Source: Aphelocoma coerulescens (Eukaryota > Chordata > Aves > Passeriformes > Corvidae). Taken from it: 64,000 bases of DNA. The translations under genes were made by a program, and so were the position numbers. The notes below the pieces were generated by a model that worked only from the letters and a program-made list of their open reading frames with translations, had not been told where the DNA came from and did no database searches. Position 1 is the stretch's first letter; every line of letters starts with the position of its first letter. Positions 50,866 to 61,795 of this stretch are shown here, in pieces. Location: assembly GCF_041296385.1 (NCBI RefSeq), contig NC_091013.1:69533563-69597562 (forward strand). Reading direction: 5' to 3'.

Positions 50866-51950
50866 AAGTGTTTCAATATCGGATCAAGTTTTCCACTTGA
50901 AAAACCAGAGGCAGCTATGTTGTGTGGATTTTGCCTTTCTGTGGGTAGTTGCTTAAATCCTGTAAAGCAGAAAACTTAAGGGCAGTCTCCTGCTATGCAT
51001 TTTGAATAGTTTTGTAGAATATGGAAATATTGATGGTACAAACATATTGGAATTTAGCTCCAGATGACCATAAGCAACTGTCAGACACCGACATACTTAT
51101 TAATACAGTTACACTTCTTCAGCCGTCAGGAAAGAAATCTGTTTTTGAAGGGTTTATTATACGGTGCTGTTGTGTTTCTGCTCGCTTTTGAACAAAGCTG
51201 AGGAAACACAACGTATCTGTGAAGCAGTGTTTTGAGTAACCAGTGATCCTGATAAAACTAGCAATTTGGTGCAGGTACTAATAAAAAGGAAAATAAAATT
51301 TATAGGTGAGAGCCAGCACAAATAAAGTGAACAACAATATTACTTCTGACCTACAAATCCGTTACGAATGTGGTAAAATTGCCAGTTGCACTCCCAGAAA
51401 TCAAGCCCCTGAGCTCCCAGGGCATTCAGGGGGAATAACCTGTGTGTGCTTACAAAACTGCACTCAATCCAAAGCCGCCTGTCTGTACCGCACTGCCTGG
51501 TCCCTCTCAGGATGCATTTCTTTAAAATGGCTTTTAAATCAAAACACAAATTAACAACGCGGATTTTGATTAGGATCCTAACAGTCAACAAGTGCTGAAA
51601 GAGGCCAATCTCCTGTGTGACACCCACTAGCAACTACTTCCAGTGGGTGCACTTTAGCGAAACTGTTATACCCAGAGATTCTGGCAGAAACTTTTTTACC
51701 CCAGCACTGCAAAGAAAGTTCCGAGTTTGACAAATTATTTACCAAAGAGAAATCACTTCATTGCAAACATATTCAGACGAGGAGTTTTCTTGGAAATTAT
51801 TTATACTATTTCTGCATGAAAAAAACCCAAACCCCAAGGTCTTTGTAAAAGTACTTCCCCTGTTTCCTCTCTTCCAACATTTTCCAGAGCAATAGCAAAG
51901 ATATAAAGCAAGAGCGATAAGAATAAAAAGAGATGCAGGCGAGAGGAGCG
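50866..51950. other. Intergenic side of MAB21L1 within the NBEA intron
   Basis: Unique sequence between the MAB21L1 3' end and the CpG-rich block around the NBEA exon. No gene or recognisable repeat was found. Confidence 0.6.
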
Positions 51951-53290
51951 CCCTGTTAAAACACGTCCCTTCCGTGTGCCCCCTCCTCCCCCGCGTGGCA
52001 TCCCCCGCGCCGTTCCCGCGGGGAGAAAGCCACGCAAAGGTTTCCGCTCAAGTCACGCACCCCTGCTCTGTTGCGGCTGGGCTGAAGGTCTTCGCGGAGG
52101 GGAGGGGGAAGGGGGGCGGCGCTGGGGAATCGGTAGTAGTAAATGACTACAGAAAAAAAACAGAGCTTTCCCAGGAACCAAGTCTTCGGTACATGTCTAT
52201 TTCCCCCCTCCCCCTTTTTCTTCCCCCCCCCCCAGAAAATAAGCATTAACTTTCATTTCAGCAGTTAAAGTGTTTACAAAATGCGCCGTATTTTCTTACA
52301 AGGAAACTAACGTTTTTGAAATAACGGGATTCTCCGATAACCTCGGAAGGCGTAAACCCCTTCGCTGTGTCTCGGGAAGGCTGCGGGCTAGGACTGCTGC
52401 TCCCTCCAGGGATTTCAGAGCAATTGGCTTAACTACTAAATCTGACCACGTTCATACAAAGGCACCGCGCGAAAGGCTGCTGGAAAACGCGCACGCTGCC
52501 GTGATAGAGGATTTAACATCATTAATACATTGCGCTTTTTTTTTTTTTTTTTTTTCCCCAGCGAAAGGCGGCAGACAGGAGCGGAGTTTGGAATGAGGGG
52601 GCGGCCCCGGCGCACGTGTGCCGGGACCGGGGACCGGGACCGCGCCCGCCAGTCCGCTGTACTCACCTTGGGGTCGATCTTCTTGAAGGCCGAGTCATCC
52701 TCATCCACCTCGAAGTAGATCTCTGTGGTGGTGATGGAGAGCGTCCCCTTGGCCACCACCACGGGGGCGATGAGCTGTGCCGGCGTGCTGAGGACCACGG
52801 GGCCTGCAAGGCAAGGGCAGCGGCGTCAGGTTGGAGGCGCCCGGCCGGCCCATCCCCGGTGGCCCTTCCCTCCGCCGAGCCAGCGCCCGGCGAGCCCCCT
52901 CGTAAACCCAGTTTGTAAACCCCGCGTTCATTCCCCTCCTGCCCGCGGCCAGCGCTTTGAACTCCGCGGCCGGGGCAGAAGCGAGTTTGTGAGCTCCGGG
53001 GTTGCGAGATAAATCACAGCAGCGAAATTCAGAGGGGTTAGGGTGAAAAATAGCTGCCTCTTAGAAGAAGGTCCCCTCTCTTTTCATGCCCTTTTGCTCC
53101 TCGTTAACACTATCACTGTTTATGTGCGATAGCGGCGGCTCGTTCCACACCGCTTCGATCTGGCAGCCCAGGGTCCCCGCGGCGGCCGGGCCGGGCCGGG
53201 GGCGCAGGGCAGGGCAGCCCGCAGCCCCTGCCTGCCACACCAACCCTGCGAGGCCTGGGGGCACTAACTCTGGATCCAGACCTCAACTCG
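51950..53290. promoter_or_regulatory. CpG-rich block surrounding the NBEA exon
   Basis: GC-rich, CpG-containing sequence spans the NBEA exon at 52667-52803 and both flanks, with G/C homopolymers (C10 near 52230) and a run of about 19 T ending at 52556. A CpG island on an internal exon can mark an intragenic promoter or a conserved regulatory domain of the nearby MAB21L1. No first exon could be proved. Confidence 0.45.
52667..52803 (-). CDS. NBEA: NBEA internal exon (start of the PH-like segment before BEACH)
   Basis: On the minus strand a pyrimidine-rich tract ending in CAG (acceptor AG at 52804-52805) precedes 137 coding bases, followed by a GTGAGT donor at 52661-52666. The exon begins with two bases completing a split Gly codon, then 45 codons starting [13 protein letters not shown] and ending FKKIDPK, so it leaves in phase 0. 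The peptide matches my knowledge of neurobeachin just before the BEACH domain. NBEA is a very large multidomain scaffold that binds PKA and works in neuronal membrane trafficking at the Golgi and synapse. This exon is GC-rich and lies in a CpG-dense block, unlike the next two exons. The previous exon was not found in the window, so it probably lies beyond 64000. Confidence 0.95.
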
Positions 53291-53335
53291 GGAAAGTAAC
53301 GCGAAATATCGGGGGGTTTTGTTTAGTTGTTTCTC

Positions 53336-53371
53336 TTTTTTTTTTTTTTTTTTTTCTTTTTTCTCTCTCCT

Positions 53372-53401
<30 letters not shown>
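53336..53401. repeat. Two long T runs (about 20 and 28 T)
   Basis: T20 at 53336-53355 and T28 at 53374-53401 are separated by TTCTCTCTCC-type pyrimidines. The region is a pure pyrimidine tract on the plus strand; in the NBEA sense it is poly-A. It is simple sequence at the edge of the CpG-rich block. Confidence 0.9.
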
Positions 53402-53404
<3 letters not shown>

Positions 53405-54489
53405 TACTTCAGTATCCCCCGCACAAAAAGGCTAACATCGTTAAATATATTTACGGCAAGATCATTTTTGTTTCAACTCGCTGCCGCTTATACTTTCAAA
53501 ATTACTGTATAACAATACTTCGCTCAAATATATTCCTTAACGAGACGCTTTCGCGGGCATTGAAAAGATGGGATGGGGAAAACCTATTGTAAAAGGCAGC
53601 CTTCTCCATGCAAATTGTTAGATTTTAATTCAGGGGGAAAAAACTCAAAACAACCCTTCTTTAATCCAAAAGACAAGAGGATCACTTTTTCACCATCTTA
53701 TCTTCAATATCAATGCAATCTACTGTTAAAGCTGACAGTGGCCGTGTTTAGGAAGCTCACTCGTTTCGAAGAAAATATTATATATAAAATATTCTTCTAG
53801 ATTTAACCACGAAAGCCTGTGGGATAATTTGTGTACACATATATAAGCACACAGAGCCACATGCGTGTATAAACACGCATATGACGTATAAATAATAAAA
53901 CTCCAGTATTGAGAAGCTGGCTACAACACCTTACTGATGCACCTTTTCGAAACTGGTAAACTGACCATCTCAGGAGGTACTAAACAGGGTTAGGTTGTTT
54001 TACGCAGCTAAAAAATCTCCCTTGCAATAAGGGAACCCCTGCTCGGAGGGCAGAGAGGCGTGAGCCTCCCGCTGCCTTCCCCAGCCGCTCGCCCCTCCAG
54101 CAGCGCCGTGCGGGCGCTGGCGTGGCCGAGCCGAGCCCGGGGCTGCGGCTCTCACCGGGGCCGACGCCACGGATGCGCCCTCACCTCCTCCCCCAGCACT
54201 GCCAGCACACTTAACTACCAGCTCTTACAAGCAGCACTTCAAATTACTCACTTAGCCCAAATTACTCCTGTATCGGCGCATCTAACTGTCATGTTGTTAA
54301 TGCTTTACTTTACTGTAACACCCAATTTAAGTCCTTATTGCACAATATTTTGTCATTTACTTTGCAAAATAAATAAAGAAGAAGGCAGAGATTACTGTGC
54401 GTAAAGGGGGAAGCTAAAACGCACCGTTTCAGTAACAGCTTTCAGCAGCCCAGCGTGGCGGACGGGATAATATTGATACAAACTCTATT

Positions 54490-55150
54490 TTCTTTCATTT
54501 TATTGTTTTCCATCTCCTAATAAACCGAGGTAGCCTCTTGACCCCAGTCAGCTGATCGGAATCACATGCGCCGGGCTTGCCTTGCTGCTCTCCCAGTCTC
54601 GCCTCCATCTTCTCTCCCTCCCTTGGCGGTGGGAAAGGAGCCGATCCGAGCCGGGGAAGCCCGGCTGCAGGCTCCAAAGGGCAGGGTGATCGATCCGAAA
54701 CGCCGCTTTAAAGCCTCATCAATCTTCATCTAGGTTGCTCGAGTAATTACGCCCGATTCTCTTGTACGATTACAAGTGGATTTGGGTTTCTATTCCCCAG
54801 GCCCCCTTTCTTTGTGTTTACAGAAGGGGGGGTCTGGCCAGCCAGCGGTTCCCTGCCCTGCAGAAGCACTTGCCCTCTCAAGCAGAGCGCCCTACTCCGC
54901 ACACTTGGCCCGGCGCAGGGTGATGGGCTCCTGGGCCTTTGTGCGGGGAGAAAAGCGCCTTCGGAAGACGCGTCCTGGAAACGACCCGATATTCTATCAC
55001 TTTAAGTAGGCGTTTGTGGGCTTTGCTGAATCCCAGAAGGAAGAACATCAATTTAATCCAATTACCTCTTTTCCCTGGTGTTGTGTGGCTAAAATAAAAA
55101 TAAAGCCACCGCTATTTAATGGCCAAAAGGCCAAACCCTATAATCTGCCA
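54490..55150. promoter_or_regulatory. Candidate regulatory element with homeodomain sites
   Basis: Non-coding sequence mixing GC-rich and TAAT-containing parts: GAGTAATTACGCCCGATT near 54741 and TAATCC followed by AATTAC (55054-55064). Position within 6 kb of MAB21L1's 3' side suggests a role in its control. This is inference only. Confidence 0.35.
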
Positions 55151-55639
55151 TCCAGGCGAAGACAATGCGGCACCCCGGTTAGCGGGTTGTGCCAGTGATG
55201 TGCCCTTACGGACTGGAGCAGGGTGCAGAGCTGCAAAAGCAGGGGTGAATGTGGAGGGAAAGGGAACAGTCACTTCTTAACCCGTTACTGAAGGCAGGGG
55301 AAATCGGGGATTTCTGGCTTTCTGCTCCTCCCTAGAAAAGGCTCCGAGCTCCCTCCCAGATTGGTACCTTGGCATCTGCCCTGCATTCTACTCAAATGAC
55401 ACCCTAGATTTGTTGCAAAGTAAACATGTCAGAGGTATCACAATGCGACAAGGAATAAGCATTATCGTACTTTCCAGATGAGAAAAGGTTTCCTTGTCTT
55501 TTCTTGTTTCGGAAAAAATAATAATAATTTAAAAAAAGCAGAAAGCAAAATAAAAAGCAGTCACATTATGGGATTCCGGGAAAGGAGGTGTTCAAACTAA
55601 GTTTAAAAAATCTTTAGAGATTTTTTTCTCTCCTTAAAG

Positions 55640-56010
55640 CACAAAATGAAAAAAAAAATCGGTATTAGCAGTGTTTCATTTTTACACTTGTCCTTTGGAA
55701 ATCTCCAATTACAACTTGCAATTCCATAGCATGTTTAAGGAGCACTGAGTCTTTTTGTTATAGCCTTCAGGGAGCAAGCCAGCCACTGAGAGAATACGAA
55801 ATTAATCCACTACAGCTATAGAGAGAGAGGATTATGTTTTAATCCCCTTTGGGACAGTCTCTGGATTTTAAGGATCCGATATTAAAATGTTTACATAGAG
55901 CATAATCAAAACAGCGCAGATTTTCCATATGGCACCGAGCTATCGGGAAGCTCTGGGTCTCTTTCCCAGACCCAATTGATAATCTAATGAAACAAAAGCC
56001 GAGCACACCT
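55640..56010. promoter_or_regulatory. Candidate element with three OTX/PITX-type sites
   Basis: TAATCC at 55803-55808, GGATTA at 55829-55834 and TAATCC at 55840-55845 are K50-type homeodomain cores. The last two form an inverted pair separated by five bases. The surrounding 370 bp is unique, non-coding and of balanced composition. OTX or PITX binding would fit a gene active in eye and head tissue, but this is inference. Confidence 0.35.
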
Positions 56011-56345
56011 GAGCCAAGAGCCAGCCGCGGGACGGGCTCATTCGCATTCGGGAAGGATAACGAGCTTCGGCTCCAGCCTCCGCCCGGCCCGGCGGTGGCG
56101 AGCTGCGCTTTTCCAGGGGATGTAAATATTCATTTCCAGCGCGGCTGCGGCCCCGCAGAAGCACGGGGCCGGGGCTGTGCTGCCCGGGGGAGAGGGACCC
56201 GGAGCAGCGGTACCCGGGGATGCTGCCGGGAGCTCCCCGCGCAGCGCAGCAGCCGCCTGCGGCACCGAGGGCTCTTGACTTCCCGCTCCGGGGGAAAAGC
56301 CAACCTGTGGCTGCCCCGCTTCGCCCAACAAGCCGGCGTTTGTGG
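55985..56345. promoter_or_regulatory. Small CpG-rich island in an NBEA intron
   Basis: About 360 bp of GC- and CpG-rich DNA with AT-rich flanks. No TATA box or first exon could be identified. Open frames on both strands are composition artefacts. Confidence 0.4.
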
Positions 56346-59300
56346 AGGAGACCCCTGTCTAGGGTGCTTGTCAGATGTTGGGACTCTAAGAAAAAGCATC
56401 TCTCTTTAAGGATCGTTTCGTTGCCTCTTCCACATCTCTCCGAAGCGATCGGGGTGCCCGCAAAAGAAAGGAAGCGACCTACCAGAGAAGTTCTGGCCTT
56501 AAAACGAGACCAGAAATCACTTCAGACCCACAGGTCTAGCAATCTGTTTAAATGGTGAATTTTCCCCTTTGCCTGATCCCTGTGGTCTGCACATGTGATT
56601 TACATTTCTAAAATAAACTCTACCATGCATATACCTTTTAAAATAATATTTTCTTTCCAAAAGTAAATGATTGTGAAATTAGAAGGTCCCAGTGAATAAA
56701 AGCAGAATGTAATTTCCCTTCTCCCCTGCATAATTTTTGTTAAACAGAGACTTCAGTCCCTGTATTTAGTTCTTGTAACTTAGCTCCTGTATTTTTCAAG
56801 TTCAAGTAAAGCAAGTCAAGCCAAGTGAAAAGTTCTACTAGGTTTCAGAGTTTGCTATCTGCTAATGAAATATCAGTAAAATTACACCTCTCAAGGAAAG
56901 CTGCTAAGGAGTGGTATTTTGAACCAAAAATTTTCATTTCCATAAACTGTCATTTTTAGGTCTAAGAGCTAAACATGTGTTACATTAATGAGCCTGAAAA
57001 TTACACTGGAGGTATATCTGCTAAGACGATTGGGCACAATTACTCCTAAGGAGGATAGGGCACATGCTTTTATATGCTGCATTTAAAAAAAAAAAATTTA
57101 CCTGCCGCAGGCCTAGAAGTCTAGCTTTTAAAATAAAGTTTTGGTGATTACCCCAGACAAGAAAGTATTAGCTGGGACAAGTACTTTGAAAACATATCCA
57201 ATCAGCTCAACCAATTTAATTTTACAATCTACTGGTAATTACTCTGAAAAAAAAGTGGTGGATGTTGGCATATTTAATTTTTAACTGATGCTGGCTTAAA
57301 AGAAAAAACATATCAATCTTTTTTCATATACATATATTCAACATAGATTAACTGAAACCAATACTTTTGCTATGTAAAATAGTTTGCATAAATTACATTT
57401 TGTAATTTGGTATGATACTTAAACAAGAATTTTAGATGATAAGAATAATAACTAAAAATCACTCACAAAGCACCTGAAATAAGACAACTGAAATTTCCTC
57501 AGCACTTTAACTGTAAAGCCAAATGTATCTGAGTTGTACTTGAAGTGTGTACAAATCCTTACACTTAAAAAAACAACTTAGATGTAACACATGCACAAGC
57601 ACACAAAACCTTCAGTTTCTTGTAATGTAAGTCACATTGTGTGGAAGCAGAAAGAGGTATAGGTACCAGAATCCTTTGGGTAAAGCTCTGTAGTCTGAAA
57701 AATATTTCAACCAATTAACATCTAATATAATACATGCAGTGCCAAGTAAATAACAAGTAAACAAGGTAAGATTCCTAAACAATTCACAGAATTTAGTCTA
57801 TTTTCGTTCCCATTGTCATTCTGAATCTGATTCAAACTACCCTTTAAAAAGATTTCTGCAGTAAATATATTGAACTTACATGAGGATGGCTGCCCCAAAT
57901 TTGTTCTCTGCTATAGCAAATACTTGAAGGCAGTAACTTCACTCAAGCCAAGGCGTTTATAAGAATGTACATATACAGCTCCCTTTACACATCACTTTCA
58001 ATAGCTTCATTAAAGATAATTTGCACAACTTTTTTAATTCAAAAACCAGAATCTAAGTCTGACTATAATCTTGATTTTCTCTTCCACCACTGAATAATAT
58101 CCCAAATTCATTTCCCCTGTTTTCAGAGATATCCAAGCTTATTTTGTTAGATTTTTACTCCTGCACAATCATATGTTTCATATTGTGAGAGAGGGTTTGA
58201 TTTTTTTGTTTGTTTGTTTAAATGTCATAGCCAGTGTGGATAGGCCCTGATATTCAAGATTTTCCCCACTTTTTCCCCCCTTTCCTCCATAAAGCATGTA
58301 GCACTACTACTGGTAACATCAAAGATCGACTTAAATGGTCTTTTTCAACAACAATGATTAAACAATTACAGCAACTCAATTCTCTTAAGTGGTTGCCATA
58401 ACAGCAAGCAAATGTGTTTGATTAAAAAGAAAATGTAAATAAAAACAATCTTGCATATTATAACTGTGAACAAAATAGTAAGAAAGAATTACATAGTTTT
58501 GATGAGACTGTGAAACAGTTAAAGATAGTGTTGCTTAAGAAGAAAAAAAAAAGTAATTTTACCTGAAACATATACATACCTATATATTTGAATTAAGTGC
58601 CCTATGCACTTTCACAGGTAAATTATCATTATTTTAATTCCATACCTTCCTGGTATTATTAAAAGAAAAATATAAAATAGCACATCTCCCCGAGGGAAAA
58701 CATACCTCTCAATATTGCTAGGAATAACTATTTCTTTATATTGTTCAAAGAGTGATAGAAAGCAACTACTTAATAAAACAGTTAAAGAATATGCAAGACA
58801 AACTCCACATGAAACCAAAGTCAGTCTTACTGAACCACTGAAGGTCCCATGGAACAATTAGCTGTGTGTCTAACAGCCTAAAGTAACTCAGAAAAGCAAT
58901 GTTTTCCCCCTTTTCCAGGTACGGTCAGATTTACTCTGTGGCGCAAATGAGAACTTTTGAACTGTGCTGAAGCTTGGAATGGCTTACATGGCTTCAGCAT
59001 TTTTCCAGCACATGTCCAAGCGCCAACCTGCCAGATGATCAGGTATTAATAATAGTCAAGACTCCCCTTAATGATTTACACCTGGCCAGAAATGTAAATA
59101 TTTGGGATGGGGACCTCACTACTGCAATGCACACATTTGCCACTTCAAAATTAGATTCATACAGTGTGCTCTGCCTGAAGCTATACCTTGGAAGGACTGA
59201 GTAAATTAAGATGGTTTAGAAACTTAAGAATTTGATTGTTAAGCAGTGCATGCAGATGTGAGTATTCTACACTGATGCAGTAAGACCTGCACTAGCTCCC

Positions 59301-61699
59301 TCCTCATTCTCAGGTAGAAACTTAAGATACTTTTTCAGCCTAGAAAACATTAAGTGATGCTGAATATGCCCACACAAATAACATTTTTTCCCTCTGAGAG
59401 AGTCACTATAGCTAGCTATTTAATCAAAAAGTATCAGAAAAAATACACCTTTGAAAAGCATACTTAATGTTTAAAGAAGAAAGGAGAAAGCAGAGAGAGA
59501 AGCTCGTGATAATGGTATACCACTGAAACAGGAGCTCGAGCTAATGAGTCAGGAACACAAAGGATCAAGTCCCAGATGCCAGTCTGAGCAAACCAGACTT
59601 GACAGGTATCATAACACAGTCCAGTTTGTGTACCTTGTCATGCACATAGGGTTCAATTGATTAGAAATTTAAGGAAATAAGCCCTTCAGCTTTCATTTTT
59701 TCCAGTCTCCATTCTGAAAAAGCTCTTCAGATAAACTGTAAGTCTTGTATTTCTTGAGACCGTAGTGAACAGAAATATTATGTTCAGATAGCTTGTGATA
59801 CTTTAAAGTTCACTTATATGAATAATAACTCCTACATGTGTGTAACAACAAAGACATATGTTGTTCAGCATATAACTTGACAGGTATGTTTGGAAGCATC
59901 ACCTGAGATGCAACAGTTGTAACTTCAAAATTTTCTGAAAATATGAGTATCTCTAAACAACACTAGAAACAACACAATGTTCTCTAGTGCAACTGCGTCT
60001 TCTAGCTGACTGCATGTTTTGCATTCCCACAGTCAGGGTAATTCAGAGGACTCTTCCACAAAGATCCTCTGGTACCTACTGAAAGGAGAAGTGATGTGGA
60101 AGGCTCTGTCATACAGGCTTTTTTCTTGAACAACCCGATTCCACTGTTGGAATTTTATTGCTTCTCAACTCTTTTCTCCCATTTAAATGTTTATTCAGAA
60201 TGGCTTCCAGGTTCAGGAGTTACAAAGATGGAGACTGACAAAGGAGGCTTACATAAACCTTGTTTCTTTAGAAAGTCAAGCTAAAAGCATGGGATGAGGC
60301 TGCCTCTGGTACAATTTCTGGTTAATTAAGCCAAGACTAACCAAAATGTCTTCTTGATTGATCTTCTAATTTGCTTCTATAACATCAGAGGAAAAAAAGA
60401 CAGGCAAAAAAATGTCCTGTCCAAAAGTCAATGAAAGTGCTAAGTTTAAGCATGGATACTGTCAAGACATTCCTGGATACATTCCTTCAACTAATCTATG
60501 GTGGGTCAGCCCCAATATGTTCCTATGAAGAATAAACGGATTTTTGTATGGGAACCACTTGCAGAGTGAAGATGAAATGAGATGCAAAATGGTGGAGTTT
60601 CCTTATGTCTAGGCCTGTCTTTCTGCAGTCTCCTATATATCAGGTAGCTCATCAGCTTGACCTTTGATGAGTTAACCAGTGCCATCCGGGGTGTGGCACC
60701 TCAGGAAAAGGGAGAAGCTGCAGACATGTAAAGTCATAGGCTCCACTGTAGTCTAATTTTGCAGCCTTAGAAATTTCAAATAAAAAGAGTTTTGCAGGTT
60801 ATGGAAAAAAAATTAAATAGCTGGTGTCAGTGGACAGTAACAACACATGAAGCACTCAGAGCCACTCATAGATACAAACCAACAGAGTTTGAACTGATTT
60901 AATTTTAAAGCTTGGAAAGCAGAAAATCTGGCTGCCATTTTAAAAGCTGAAGATGCTTAGACTTAGAGTGGGTGTACTAAGGTACAAAGAGAAAAGTTCT
61001 TCAAAGCTGTGCTTAGCAGCACTATCATATGTGACTGACAACCACCTTATAAAATATTAAGCTATTTTGGATAGTAATATGGAAAAAATTATTAGAATAA
61101 ACACTGAACTGTCTAAAAATAGTATGTTATAGAAACTATGGGCCTTTTTCAGCGTGAAAGCCAGCTACATATCAAAATTATAACTGTTTTCAGTTTATGC
61201 CTGAATCTATACTCTAAATTAAACTCATACAAATATGTTTTTCTTTTTTATACTTAGACTTGAGGATCAAAATCTGAATACATAAAAACCAGAAACTATG
61301 GAAATATGGCTGAATTAAATTTCCATGTTTGGAAGTAAAAGGCTTATGTGGTTATGTATCTATCATAGAATGGGAAATGGAATCACTCTTCTTCCACATT
61401 CCTGTCACTTTCCCAGACAAGTAACTGCCCCAATGAAATTCCTATCTTGAATGCTAATTTGCAAGAATAATGAAGTTTGAAAGGAAAATAAACTACTTAG
61501 TAGTGCATGCTGAATTCAGTGAAGAGTTTCCATTGGGAATCTTGAAAAACTAGGAGAAATAATAAGACTTTTTTGTATTTTCTATTGAAACTTTGATATT
61601 TGTTACTTAACTGACTTGTGTGTGCACATACACATACTTTATTAAAAAAAAAAAAAAAAGCATATTTATGGCAAAGCTTAAAGTGCTTTAACCACCTCC

Positions 61700-61795
61700 A
61701 GACAGAGAGAAAAGGAAAGTGAGAGAGAGTGTAAGAGAGAAGAGAGAGATGAAACAGGAAGGAAGGAAGGAAGCAAGCACAAAAGCAAGCAAGCT
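61700..61795. repeat. Purine-rich (GA)n / (GGAA)n / (AAGC)n tract
   Basis: GAGAGAGA segments pass into four GGAA units near 61760 and then AAGCAAGC units. It is an imperfect simple repeat that shares the GGAA unit with the large array at 36150. Confidence 0.8.

Noticed and set aside
54060..54200. Possible extra NBEA exon on the minus strand ending at a GTGAGA donor near 54155
   Set aside because: In the phase required by the next exon an in-frame stop lies about 28 bases before the donor, and no acceptor or neurobeachin-like peptide is visible.
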